Part shown: positions 26,174-36,349 of the stretch, one piece after another | Layout: each line of letters starts with the position of its first letter | Numbering within the stretch: position 1 is the stretch's first letter | Assembly (NCBI RefSeq): GCF_033095865.1 | Contig: NZ_AP019365.1 | Span: 903,501 to 967,500 of the forward strand | Direction: 5' to 3' | Length of the DNA stretch: 64,000 nucleotides | Source of the DNA: Pseudomonas sp. KU43P | GTDB taxonomy: Bacteria > Pseudomonadota > Gammaproteobacteria > Pseudomonadales > Pseudomonadaceae | Notes under the pieces: model-generated | The model's input: the letters and a program-made list of their open reading frames with translations, nothing else | What the model was told of the DNA's origin: nothing | The model's database searches: none | Position numbers and translations under genes: made by a program

Positions 26174-27490
26174 ATGTTCAACAGCAAGCTCAAGAAAGAA
26201 ATCCAGCAACTGCGCGAGGACCTGTGGTCTGTCGAACAGGTCAAGTGCAGCCTGGACAGCGAAATGCTGGTGCTGCAACTCGACCCCCACGGGCGCATCG
26301 AGGAGGTCAACGGCAATTTCGAGAAAGAGATGCTGTACCGTGCCGAGCAACTGATCGGGCGTAACATCGAAGAGATCGTGCCCGGGCACGTGAAGAAGCT
26401 CGACTTCTATCAGCGCATGAAAAGCGCCATCAGCCGTGGTGAACACCTCAACGGCGCTTTTCGCCTGCTGCGTGGCAATGGCGAGGAAGCCTGGCTGCGC
26501 TCGATTTTGCAGCCGGTGAAGACCAGCGACGGGCGGATCAAGCACTTTTCCATGCATTCCAGTGACCTGACTCGCACCATCGAGACCTCACGCGAGCACG
26601 AGAGCCTGATCAAGGCGTTGATGCGCTCTACCGCCGTGATCGAATTCAACCTCGAGGGGCAGGTGTTGACCGCCAACGACCGATTCCTGCAAACGGTGGG
26701 CTACAGCCTCGAGCAGGTGCGCGGCAAACATCACCGTATGTTCTGCGAGCCGGAGGAGGCCAACTCGACGGCTTACCAGGCGTTCTGGGACAAGCTGCGC
26801 CGTGGCGAATACGTGGCCGACCGGTTCAAGCGCGTCGACGCACATGGACGCACGATATGGCTTGAGGCGTCCTACAACCCGATCTTCGACGCCCACGACG
26901 TACTGTACAAAGTGGTCAAGTTCGCCACCGTCATCACCGAACAGGTCCACCAGGAACAGGCCGTGGCCCAGGCCGCGGACATTGCCTATAACACCTCCCT
27001 GGAAACCGACAGCAGTGCGCGCAAGGCCACTGATGTGGTGACTCAGACCGTAGAAGTGATGCGTGGCCTGGAGGGCTCCATGCAGGATGCTGCCGAAGGC
27101 ATCCAGGCCCTGGACAAACAGTCGAAGGTGATCGGCGCAATCATCAAGACCATCAGCGACATCGCCGGCCAGACTAACCTGCTGGCGCTCAATGCTGCCA
27201 TCGAGGCCGCCCGCGCCGGTGAACAGGGCCGTGGTTTTGCCGTGGTTGCCGACGAAGTGCGCCAGCTGGCGTCACGTACCAGCAGTGCTACTGAAGAAAT
27301 CGCCAAGGTGGTGCAGCAGAACGAGCAGTTGGCCCAGGCCGCGGTCGACATCATCGACACCAGCAAGCGCCAGGCCGAACAGGGGCTGGCGCTGGCGGCG
27401 GATACCGGTGGGGTGATCGTCGAGATTCAGGAAGGGGCGAAGAAGGTGGTGGAAGCGGTGGGGCAGTTTTCCAGCCAGCTGAGTCACTGA
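26174..27490 (+). CDS. Soluble methyl-accepting chemotaxis protein, PAS-PAS-MCP (BdlA-like)
   Basis: A 438-residue chemoreceptor without membrane spans or signal peptide. Two PAS domains (about 28-130 and 148-255) precede the signalling domain, whose hairpin tip is intact ([20 protein letters not shown], then [13 protein letters not shown]). The architecture is that of BdlA and other soluble Aer-like receptors that sense redox or a small ligand. The start at 26174 is chosen because CGGGAGAG precedes it. The signalling region is short and ends GQFSSQLSH without a CheR/CheB pentapeptide. A related 3' fragment lies 540 bases downstream. Confidence 0.9.
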   Translation: MFNSKLKKEIQQLREDLWSVEQVKCSLDSEMLVLQLDPHGRIEEVNGNFEKEMLYRAEQLIGRNIEEIVPGHVKKLDFYQRMKSAISRGEHLNGAFRLLRGNGEEAWLRSILQPVKTSDGRIKHFSMHSSDLTRTIETSREHESLIKALMRSTAVIEFNLEGQVLTANDRFLQTVGYSLEQVRGKHHRMFCEPEEANSTAYQAFWDKLRRGEYVADRFKRVDAHGRTIWLEASYNPIFDAHDVLYKVVKFATVITEQVHQEQAVAQAADIAYNTSLETDSSARKATDVVTQTVEVMRGLEGSMQDAAEGIQALDKQSKVIGAIIKTISDIAGQTNLLALNAAIEAARAGEQGRGFAVVADEVRQLASRTSSATEEIAKVVQQNEQLAQAAVDIIDTSKRQAEQGLALAADTGGVIVEIQEGAKKVVEAVGQFSSQLSH

Positions 27491-27532
27491 GTCTGAGTTG
27501 GGGCCGCGAGGCGGCCCGCTTGTATAGGCAGA

Positions 27533-27919
27533 TCAGTCGTCTAGTTCAATCTGCTTGATATGTTTGTACACGACCATGAGGGCTTCATCGATGATCTGCA
27601 TTTCAATGTTGATGTGCAGGTCTTCACTGGTTACGCCCCTAGCTCCGAAAAGGCCACCATGGGCCCTGACGGACGGAGGTTCACTGTCCACCACGGCCTC
27701 GGTCAACAGCTCCACCAGCGATTTGGAGTAGTTGACCACACCGTCATCGCTCCAGGTGGTGAAGAAAATCTGATCGAAGGGTTCCTGTACGTTTCTGTCT
27801 TCAAGAATCTCGCGTAGGCGCCACTTCACCCGGTGCTCGGCGATCACGGTACCTTGAAGATGATCAGGGATACCTGCCAGTTCAATGAAGTCCTTGGTCT
27901 TTACGTCGTAGAATTCCAT
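27533..27919 (-). CDS. Uncharacterised 128-aa protein
   Basis: Not recognised. The product (MEFYDVKTKDFIELAGIPDH...) is acidic, cytoplasmic, with mixed alpha/beta character, and ends KHIKQIELDD. A strong AGGAGACGG ribosome site precedes ATG 27919; the frame extends to 27976 without support. The gene sits between a complete chemoreceptor gene and a fragment of a second chemoreceptor 3' end, upstream of the toxin locus and in the opposite orientation. It could be an orphan immunity or accessory protein, but nothing in its sequence shows this. Confidence 0.7.
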   Translation of the reverse strand: MEFYDVKTKDFIELAGIPDHLQGTVIAEHRVKWRLREILEDRNVQEPFDQIFFTTWSDDGVVNYSKSLVELLTEAVVDSEPPSVRAHGGLFGARGVTSEDLHINIEMQIIDEALMVVYKHIKQIELDD

Positions 27920-28026
27920 CTTCCGTCTCCTGGTACGGGCCACAGGATTGCGGCCTGGCCCGCATTTGAGACTCAACTTAGCGGCGCTTGGCGGTACAGG
28001 GTTGTCACGCGCGCTCCCACTCGGTA

Positions 28027-28095
28027 CAGGCGCTGGCGCATGCGAAGGATACCGATGGGGTGATTGTCGAAATTCAGGAAAGACTGAAGAGGTAG
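28027..28095 (+). pseudogene. Fossil of a chemoreceptor 3' end
   Basis: Translation in the frame of base 28027 gives [22 protein letters not shown] and a stop. Eighteen residues align without gaps to [18 protein letters not shown] of the intact chemoreceptor (27380-27433), 14 of 18 identical, in the same orientation. Nothing upstream of it continues the similarity, so this is a short remnant, not a gene. Confidence 0.75.
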
Positions 28096-28226
28096 CTGCT
28101 GGCCTATTGGAGGCAAGTAGCCCTTATTTGAAGAAATTTGGGAATTTTCCTACAAGGTTCGCGGAAATTTCTTTGCTTGATATGTGATGTGATTTCCCCC
28201 TGCACGCGATGTCAGGGAGACACCTC

Positions 28227-28808
28227 ATGTATCTGGATTACCTCGTGCCCTCTTGGCTCGAGATCGAATCACGCGTCACCGATCAGATGGGCTATCAGGG
28301 AGGCGCCCATTTTCGCACTTCGCTCAATGAGGAAGTCGCTTCGCTGGGCCTCAACCTGCGCCGCGTGGGCAGCGTGCGCAAAGCCTTCTACCACGCCCAA
28401 TGGCAAGCCGAGCATCTGCTGCGGCAACGCTTTGCCGAGCTCGACATCAACAGCATCGTCAATGAGCTGATCAACGTTGTGCAGCAGATGGCGATGATCG
28501 TCGCCGGCAGCGCCATCACCGGAGGCTTGCTGGGGGCGGGCATCGGCGCCTTCGGCGGCGGGGCTGGCGCCATCCCGCTTGGCGCGGCGGGCGCGGCGAT
28601 GGGGCTCAAGGTCAGCGGCTGGATCCTCGGGGTGCTGGGGCTGTCGTCCATTGCCGAGTTCTTCATCGAGGGTTTGCCACGGATTGGCGAGTATTACCTC
28701 GATGGCATTCGCATCGCCTGGGAAGGGACGCGTGGCAACGAAGGGTTGAGCCCGTTCAGCCAGGACGATCCGGACGCGATTTCCCGCGCGGCACACCACA
28801 TCGCTTAG
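28227..28808 (+). CDS. DUF6861 N-terminal part of a polymorphic toxin, ended by in-frame TAG
   Basis: A 193-residue product starting MYLDYLVPSWLEIESRV, with an AGGGA ribosome site eight bases before ATG 28227. A glycine-zipper segment (ITGGLLGAGIGAFGGGAGAI) about residues 95-125 resembles membrane-inserting N-termini of polymorphic toxins annotated DUF6861. The frame ends at TAG 28806-28808, yet the same frame continues as sense-like sequence (GHVEVVVLLLGAIVSYLTRG ... HEEELKKRPDL) to a second TAG at 28980-28982 and then into the Ntox15 domain. The original gene was probably one 449-codon frame. No type VI secretion genes are nearby. Confidence 0.75.
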   Translation: MYLDYLVPSWLEIESRVTDQMGYQGGAHFRTSLNEEVASLGLNLRRVGSVRKAFYHAQWQAEHLLRQRFAELDINSIVNELINVVQQMAMIVAGSAITGGLLGAGIGAFGGGAGAIPLGAAGAAMGLKVSGWILGVLGLSSIAEFFIEGLPRIGEYYLDGIRIAWEGTRGNEGLSPFSQDDPDAISRAAHHIA

Positions 28809-28982
28809 GGCCATGTGGAAGTCGTGGTGCTGCTGTTGGGAGCGATCGTTTCGTACCTCACCCGCGGGCGCGGCGATGCCCGGGTGCTGGCGCAGGAGAT
28901 GGCGGCCAGCAGCAAGGGGGCACGGCTGGGGCAGTGGATGCTCAAGCATGAGGAGGAGTTGAAGAAACGGCCGGACTTGTAG

Positions 28983-29573
28983 GTGCCGGAGCGGCGTAAG
29001 GGAGCGATAGATGATGCGCAGCCTGTGCAGCCAACTCGGCATTCGGAAAAGGGCAAGGAGCCTTCAAAGGGCAAGCCCGGTAGCATGCCGTTGCATACGG
29101 TGCCGTGTTTCAAGGCGGACAAATTGCCAACCTTCAAGCATGCCGAATTTGAGCGTCAGTTAAAGGGACAGCAGGATGGCTTGAACCGCTTAACCATCAA
29201 AGAATTTCTTGAAAATATCGACAGCCCTGTAAAACGTAATCCAGCCATCGCACGTCGGGAGCGGAAGAGGTTTCAAATGAAACTACAAAAGAGGCTCCAG
29301 AAAGAACTTATGGGAAACATGGGGCCAGAGGAAGCAAAGAGACTATCTGCCGAGCAGGCAAAGGAAACGATGGCGTCACTTGCCGCACTGCACAACCCTG
29401 ACCTGATCGCTGGGGGGCGGGATGCAATTTCGGATTTTGGAGACAGGCAAGTAAACTCAACAATTGGGCCCCAGTGGAAAGCGAAGATTCAAGGCCTGAA
29501 GAGAGCTGCACAACGTGCTTCGCAACCCGGGGATACGTCTGCGCTCCTGAATGTAAGATTGCACAAATGCTAA
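28983..29573 (+). pseudogene. Ntox15 (polymorphic toxin type 15) DNase domain, separated by two amber codons
   Basis: The frame continues exactly in phase from the DUF6861 part after TAG 28980-28982. It encodes a proline/lysine linker, then FKADKLPTFKHAEFERQLKG, QQDGLNRLTIKEFLENI and near the end LHNPDLIAGGRDAISDFGDR with VNSTIGPQWK. LHNPD contains the HxxD motif of Ntox15 nucleases such as Agrobacterium Tde1, so the catalytic motif appears intact. The GTG at 28983 has no ribosome site, so independent translation is doubtful. Base composition turns clearly AT-richer from about 29.1 kb, unlike the DUF6861 part. Confidence 0.75.
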
Positions 29574-29588
29574 TTTGGAAGATTTTAT

Positions 29589-30206
29589 ATGGATGAGATA
29601 TTTTCGATTTTCATTAAAGAGGTGGGGGTGCCTGTTTATAGGCAAGAGGTACCACCCTCAAGTCTCGACTATTACAGAGACAAGCTACCAGAGCAACTCT
29701 TGAAGTACTGGGTGGAGCATGGGTGGTGCGGGTATGGTGACGGCATATTCTGGACCGTGAACCCCAGAGAGTATGAAGGCGTCGTGGAGGCTTGGATTGA
29801 AGGAAGCGCTCTAGAGGCGCGAGATAAGTATCATTTGATTGCGCGTAGCGCTTTTGGCGATCTTTATCTATGGGGAGAAAACAGCGGCTTCTCTGTTACG
29901 ATTGATAGCCTTGTTTCTCGTTACTCGGGGGAGGATGTAGACTTCAGTCTTGGAGGGATGGACAGAGAAGTGGAGAACTTTTTCTTGTCTGTTGATAAAG
30001 AGTCCAACGATTTTGGTGATCTTTTCGAGCCTGCCAAAAAGAAGCTCGGGCAACTGAAGTTTGATGAAATGTATGGGTTTGTTCCAGCCTTGGCGTTGGG
30101 CGGTCCGGTGGCCCTGGCTAATGTCGAAAAAGTTAAGGCAGTAGAGCATTTGATTTTGCTCTCTCAAATTTCCCCCCTTGAACCCTACAGCTTTTCCGAC
30201 TTCTAG
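29589..30206 (+). CDS. Tdi1-like immunity protein (GAD-like/DUF1851 type)
   Basis: A 205-residue protein starting MDEIFSIFIKEVGVPVYRQ with GGAAG shortly before the ATG, 15 bases after the toxin stop. The N-terminal LPEQLLKYWVEHGWCGYGDG, followed by FWTVNPREYEGVVEAWI and AFGDLYLWGE, is the pattern of GAD-like plus Tdi1 C-terminal (former DUF1851) domains, the immunity family paired with Ntox15/Tde DNases. It is cytoplasmic, as expected for an antidote to a DNase. The frame is intact, and the gene shares the AT-rich composition of the toxin C-terminus. Confidence 0.82.
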   Translation: MDEIFSIFIKEVGVPVYRQEVPPSSLDYYRDKLPEQLLKYWVEHGWCGYGDGIFWTVNPREYEGVVEAWIEGSALEARDKYHLIARSAFGDLYLWGENSGFSVTIDSLVSRYSGEDVDFSLGGMDREVENFFLSVDKESNDFGDLFEPAKKKLGQLKFDEMYGFVPALALGGPVALANVEKVKAVEHLILLSQISPLEPYSFSDF

Positions 30207-30220
30207 ACCTGTGTGCCGTA

Positions 30221-30243
30221 AAACGGGGCTGTATGACAGCCCC
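30221..30243 (-). terminator. Terminator of cysZ
   Basis: GGGGCTG/CAGCCCC with a five-base loop, followed on the minus strand by GTTTTA. It starts eight bases after the cysZ stop codon and also separates it from the convergent immunity gene. Confidence 0.75.
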
Positions 30244-30250
30244 TCATCTA

Positions 30251-30979
30251 TCAGTTCCGCTCCCGCACCCAGAACAACGTAGCCCCCGCCACCGCAGCCG
30301 GCATCATCAGCACGTTCACGCCCGGGATCATCAGCGCCAGGTAGGTGATGCCGCCAAAGCCCAGCGACTGCCAGCGCTTCTGGCGCAGCCAGGCGAGCAT
30401 GTCCTGCCAGCTCATCTTGTTGTTGTCCGCCGGGTAGTCGATGTACTGGATGGCCATCATCCACACGCCAAAGATCAGCCACAGCGGCGCGGCGATCACG
30501 TTGACCACCGGGATGAACGACAAGATGAACAGGCCGATGGCGCGTGGCAGGAAGTAGCCGAGCTTGCGCATCTCGCGACCGAAGGTGCGGGGCACCATGG
30601 CAACCAGCTCGCCCCAGCTGAAGGCGGGGAAGTTGTCTTCGCCGCGCACCACCACTTCGACCTTTTCTGCCAGAAAGCCGTTGAACGGTGCGGCGATGAT
30701 GTTGGCCACCAGGGTGAAGGTGAAGAACACCATCAGCACCAGCAAGGCGACGAACAGCGGCCAGAGGATATAGCTGAGGAAGCTCAGCCAGCTCGGCAGG
30801 GTCGGCATCAGGGCATCGAGCCACAGGCTGAACTGGTGCCCGGCGAAGTACACCATACCGCCGAACAGCAGCAGGTTGATTGCCAGGGGCAGCAGCACGA
30901 ACAATCGCAGGTTGGGGCTCAGCACCAGTTTCAGGCCTTCGCGCAGGTATTGGGGGCCAGAGAGGACAGGGGCTTGCAT
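30251..30979 (-). CDS. cysZ: Sulfate transporter CysZ
   Basis: A 242-residue integral membrane protein that moves sulfate into the cytoplasm for cysteine synthesis. It shows the family features: the long hydrophobic segments ([40 protein letters not shown]), the charged [10 protein letters not shown] loop, and the amphipathic [20 protein letters not shown] stretch. A GGAG ribosome site is seven bases before the ATG. It is transcribed divergently from trxB. Confidence 0.92.
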   Translation of the reverse strand: MQAPVLSGPQYLREGLKLVLSPNLRLFVLLPLAINLLLFGGMVYFAGHQFSLWLDALMPTLPSWLSFLSYILWPLFVALLVLMVFFTFTLVANIIAAPFNGFLAEKVEVVVRGEDNFPAFSWGELVAMVPRTFGREMRKLGYFLPRAIGLFILSFIPVVNVIAAPLWLIFGVWMMAIQYIDYPADNNKMSWQDMLAWLRQKRWQSLGFGGITYLALMIPGVNVLMMPAAVAGATLFWVRERN

Positions 30980-31103
30980 CGAGACGCTCCGCAGAGAAGG
31001 GAAAACGCGCTGACCTTACCGAGTTTGTGCCGCCGACGAAAGGCAGGTGACCATGAAGAAACCACCTGTAACAAATGCCATAGAGCGGTTTCAACCCGAT
31101 GAA

Positions 31104-31130
31104 ATCCTCATATAGAGGATGCCTATGAGG
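31104..31130. promoter_or_regulatory. Nested inverted repeats between cysZ and trxB
   Basis: The divergent region 30980-31310 (331 bases) has no gene. It contains ATCCTC-N5-GAGGAT (31104-31120) overlapping CCTCATA-N11-TATGAGG (31106-31130): the same left arm can pair with either of two right arms. It may be an operator or a transcript switch; no matching regulator can be named. Nothing else in the stretch was recognised. Confidence 0.4.
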
Positions 31131-31214
31131 TGGATTGTCGAAGGATATTTCCTTAATCTCTGCCACCTCGCTACAGTGCGCTCAATTTCCGCTTTCTGGA
31201 CCTGCGCGTTGTAG

Positions 31215-32273
<1,059 letters not shown>

Positions 32274-32284
32274 CCTGATGGCGC

Positions 32285-32377
32285 CGGGGCCGCTTTGCAG
32301 CCCATCGCCGGCAAGCCGGCTCCCACAATAAAAGCCGCGTAAGCTCTTGTGGGAGCCGGCTTGCCGGCGACAGGGCC
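32285..32377. repeat. REP pair (inverted)
   Basis: Arms at 32300-32327 and 32348-32377 with a short spacer, in the convergent interval between trxB and nadC, just upstream of an intrinsic terminator. Confidence 0.9.
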
Positions 32378-32392
32378 TTCGGCAACCTAAAA

Positions 32393-32416
32393 AAAACCGG
32401 CCAATCGGCCGGTTTT
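32393..32416. terminator. Bidirectional terminator trxB/nadC
   Basis: A perfect AAAACCGGCC/GGCCGGTTTT palindrome with loop AATC. T-runs follow on both strands, so it can end both convergent transcripts. Confidence 0.9.
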
Positions 32417-32431
32417 CTGCCTGCGATCAGC

Positions 32432-33295
<864 letters not shown>

Positions 33296-33520
33296 CTAGG
33301 TGCCGGCGATTATAGGGCAGGGGGCCGGCGTGTACAGCGGCCTTGCGACTGACCTTTGGTCAGGCCGTGCGAGCATTTGCGCAAAATGCAGGTCTTTAAC
33401 CGGCAAGCGAACTGGAGCTGGCAGCTGTCAGCATTTTTACCGATAATGGCGCCCAGTATTTGGCGTCATAGCTTTGACGATGCTTCGCCCCATCGCACAT
33501 TACCCAGCAAGGAGTCCGGG

Positions 33521-35677
33521 ATGCAGAAAGAAGGCAAGGTGGTGCCCTTGGCGGCCGCCATCGATCGAGGGGCACGCTGCACGCCCCTGCCTTGCCTCCC
33601 GGTGCTGCTTCTGCAGGTGCGTGACAAGGCTGCCCTGCAACTGCGCCAGGGCCTGCAGGCCTTGTTCGATAACGCCGACGATACCCTGTTCGAGATGGCC
33701 GACAAGGCACTCGACCGCTATGACCAGAATCTCTATTTCGAAGCCATGCGCGACTTGCGCCTGAAGCGCAAGAGTATCGAGCGGGGCTTTCTCGACAGCT
33801 TCTACGACACCTTCGCCCGCATCGGCCAGGTCGATCCGCTTGGCGAGACCGGCGCGCTGGGCAGCGCGCAACGGGAGCGTGAAGTTGCGGTCGAGGGGAT
33901 GGTCGCACGCGTGCTGTCGCGTGATGGCCTTGCCCTCGAGCAACTGAGCCTGAGGTTGCACAGCCTGCTCGAACGGCCGCTGGGCGATCGGCAGAATCCG
34001 CTGGGGCCTGCCGCACTGTGCGGGTACTTTCTCGATGCCGGGCGCAACCTGGGCGTCGGCCTGCGGGTCAAGCTGGTCCTGCTGAAGCTGTTCGAGCGTT
34101 ACGTGCTGCGTGATATCGATGTGCTCTATGGCGAGGCCAACCAATTGCTGGCCGCCGCCGGCGTGCTCCCCGAACTCGACCCGGCACCGCGCCGGCGAGC
34201 CGAAGATCGGCGCCATGGCGCGCGGCGCATCGCGGCCAGCCTGTCTGCCGATGAGGCCATTGGCACAGACAATGCCGGGCAGGCATTCATTGCCTCCATG
34301 CAGGTGCTGCTGGCGCCGTCGCGTGGGCGTATCGCGCCGCGCCTGCAAGCCAATGGCACAGCCCAGCCAATCAATACTGCCGACCTTCTGCGCCTGCTCT
34401 CGCACCTGCAGCGTTACGTGCCTGCAACGGCTGAAGAAGAGGACTTCGACCTTGGCCAGCAACTCGAGCAGTTGCTGCTCAGGGTCAGCGTGCGCAGCGG
34501 CACCCGTCGGCGAATCGACATCGCCGATGAAGACATGATCAACCTGGTTGGCCTGTTGTTCGACTATATCCACGACGATGACAACTTGCCCCCCAGCCTG
34601 CGCACGCTGCTCGCGCGCCTGCACATTCCGCTGCTCAAGGTGGCACTGATCGACAAAGGGCTGTTCAGCCGCGCCAGCCACCCGGCACGGCGTCTGCTCA
34701 ACGAGATCGCTGCCGTGGCCATCGGCTGGGACACCGGCAGCGAAGGCCTGCGCGACAGCCTGCACGTGCGGGTAGAGCGTATCGTGCAACGCCTGCTCAA
34801 CGATGTTTCCGAAGACCCTGCGTTGTTCGCCGAGCTGCTCGAGGACTTCCTGGCCTTCAGCAACGACGAGCGCCGGCGTAACGAACTGCTCGAACAACGC
34901 ACCCGCGATGCCGAACAGGGGCGTGCCCGTGCCTTGCAGGCCCGCCAGCAGGTGCAGGAAGTGCTGAACCAGCGCCTGCACGGGCGTGTGCTGCCGCAGG
35001 TGGTCGTGCAGATGCTGGTGCAGTCCTGGAGCCAGGTGCTGCTGTTGGCCTTGCTGAAGCAGGGCGAGGCGTCCCGGGCCTGGCGCAATGCCTTGGCAAC
35101 CATGGATACGCTACTGGCCAGCATCGCCCCGCACCCTGAACCGCAAACCCTGCTGCTGCAGGTGCCGGGCCTGCTCAAGGCGCTACGTGACGGACTGACA
35201 GGTGTGGCGCTGGATTCCACCACCACTCGTGATTTTTTCCTGCAACTGGAGCAACTGCACCTGCGGGCTTGCGTGGGCTCGCAATGGGCCGAGGGCAGTG
35301 CTGACCCGGCGCTGGACGAGGTGCGGGTGGCCGAGAAAATCGTTCTGGCCATTGCCGAAGAACCTGCGTGTGCGCCGCTGCGTACGCTCGACGGGCATGC
35401 CGCACAATTGCGCGCCGTGCGGCGGCTACGTATCGGCGCGTGGGTCGAAGTGCTTGACGATGGCGAGCCGCTGCGCTGCAAGCTGGTGGCGCGCATCGAC
35501 AGCAATGAGCGCCTGGTGTTTGCTAACCGTACCGGCATGAAAGTCCGCGAATGGAATGCGACCGGCCTCGCCCAGGCCTTGCACCGGGGCGAAGTGCGCA
35601 TGCTGGATGATGGGCTGCTGTTCGAACGGGCGCTGGAGGCAGTGCTCGACAGCTTGCGTCAGCAGCAGGTGCATTGA
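33521..35677 (+). CDS. DUF1631 family protein
   Basis: A 718-residue cytoplasmic protein dominated by long helices, with no signal or membrane span. DUF1631 proteins are widespread in Pseudomonas, sometimes mislabelled thymidine phosphorylase, and have no settled function. The C-terminal 130 residues (LRIGAWVEVLDDGEPLRCKL, ANRTGMKVREW) look like a PilZ-type or Tudor-like small beta-barrel, a possible c-di-GMP site, but the typical RxxxR motif is not evident. ATG 33521 has AAGGAG upstream and is preferred to 33356. Confidence 0.85.
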   Translation: MQKEGKVVPLAAAIDRGARCTPLPCLPVLLLQVRDKAALQLRQGLQALFDNADDTLFEMADKALDRYDQNLYFEAMRDLRLKRKSIERGFLDSFYDTFARIGQVDPLGETGALGSAQREREVAVEGMVARVLSRDGLALEQLSLRLHSLLERPLGDRQNPLGPAALCGYFLDAGRNLGVGLRVKLVLLKLFERYVLRDIDVLYGEANQLLAAAGVLPELDPAPRRRAEDRRHGARRIAASLSADEAIGTDNAGQAFIASMQVLLAPSRGRIAPRLQANGTAQPINTADLLRLLSHLQRYVPATAEEEDFDLGQQLEQLLLRVSVRSGTRRRIDIADEDMINLVGLLFDYIHDDDNLPPSLRTLLARLHIPLLKVALIDKGLFSRASHPARRLLNEIAAVAIGWDTGSEGLRDSLHVRVERIVQRLLNDVSEDPALFAELLEDFLAFSNDERRRNELLEQRTRDAEQGRARALQARQQVQEVLNQRLHGRVLPQVVVQMLVQSWSQVLLLALLKQGEASRAWRNALATMDTLLASIAPHPEPQTLLLQVPGLLKALRDGLTGVALDSTTTRDFFLQLEQLHLRACVGSQWAEGSADPALDEVRVAEKIVLAIAEEPACAPLRTLDGHAAQLRAVRRLRIGAWVEVLDDGEPLRCKLVARIDSNERLVFANRTGMKVREWNATGLAQALHRGEVRMLDDGLLFERALEAVLDSLRQQQVH

Positions 35678-35715
35678 AGGCTGGCGCACCGCTGTCATTA
35701 CAATGATTCACATGC

Positions 35716-35762
35716 AAAGCGCCGCCCGCGCAGGGCATACTGCCGTTCTGTAACGGCGCTTT
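35716..35762 (+). terminator. Terminator-like stem between the DUF1631 gene and ampD
   Basis: AAAGCGCCG and CGGCGCTTT form a perfect 9-bp stem around a 29-base loop, followed by another T and then the ampD ribosome region. The large loop makes it weak as a terminator; it could be an attenuating leader of ampD. Confidence 0.4.
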
Positions 35763-35776
35763 TCAGGATCTGCCCC

Positions 35777-36349
35777 ATGTTATTGGACCGTGCCACCGGC
35801 TGGTTCCACGGAACCGGAATCACCCACTGCCCCTCGCCGAATTTCAATGCCCGCCCCGAGGGCGAAGCGATTTCCCTGCTGGTGATCCACAACATCAGCC
35901 TGCCGCCCGCCTGCTTCGGCAGCGGCAAGGTCCAGGCCTTCTTCCAGAACCGCCTCGACCCTGATGAACATCCCTACTTCGCCAGCATCAGCCACCTGAC
36001 CGTGTCGGCTCACCTGTTCGTCGAGCGCGACGGCGCTGTCACCCAGTTCGTATCCTTGCTCGAACGCGCCTGGCATGCCGGGGTCTCACGCTTCGACGGG
36101 CGCGAAGGCTGCAACGACTTTTCCATCGGTATCGAAATGGAAGGCACCGATGACCTGCCTTACACCGATGCCCAGTATGCCGTGCTGGCGCAATTGACCC
36201 GGCACATCCAGGCGGCCTGGCCGGTCATCGACCAGGGCCGCATTCAGGGCCACAGCGATATTGCCCCGCAGCGCAAGACCGACCCCGGTCCGGCATTCGA
36301 TTGGCCGCGCTACCGGGCCGCCGTGAAGGACAACGAGGACAAGGCATGA
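35777..36349 (+). CDS. ampD: 1,6-anhydro-N-acetylmuramyl-L-alanine amidase AmpD
   Basis: A 190-residue cytoplasmic zinc amidase of cell-wall recycling that removes the peptide from anhydromuropeptides and so lowers the inducer of AmpC-type beta-lactamases. Zinc ligands are visible as His38 (LLVIHN), His159 (GHSDIAP) and Asp169 (KTDPGPAFDW), with Glu120 in IGIEMEGTDD. No signal peptide, as expected for AmpD proper in contrast to AmiD/AmpDh paralogues. The stop overlaps the ampE start by four bases. Confidence 0.95.
   Translation: MLLDRATGWFHGTGITHCPSPNFNARPEGEAISLLVIHNISLPPACFGSGKVQAFFQNRLDPDEHPYFASISHLTVSAHLFVERDGAVTQFVSLLERAWHAGVSRFDGREGCNDFSIGIEMEGTDDLPYTDAQYAVLAQLTRHIQAAWPVIDQGRIQGHSDIAPQRKTDPGPAFDWPRYRAAVKDNEDKA

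Noticed and set aside
28130..28180. AGAAATTT and AAATTTCT as an inverted repeat upstream of the DUF6861 gene
   Set aside because: The arms are A/T-only in an AT-rich stretch with a long loop, so chance is likely.
28983..29573. Treating the Ntox15 frame as an independent gene starting at GTG 28983
   Set aside because: The GTG follows the amber codon directly, has no ribosome site at a useful distance, and the frame is in exact phase with the DUF6861 gene. A broken single gene explains it better.
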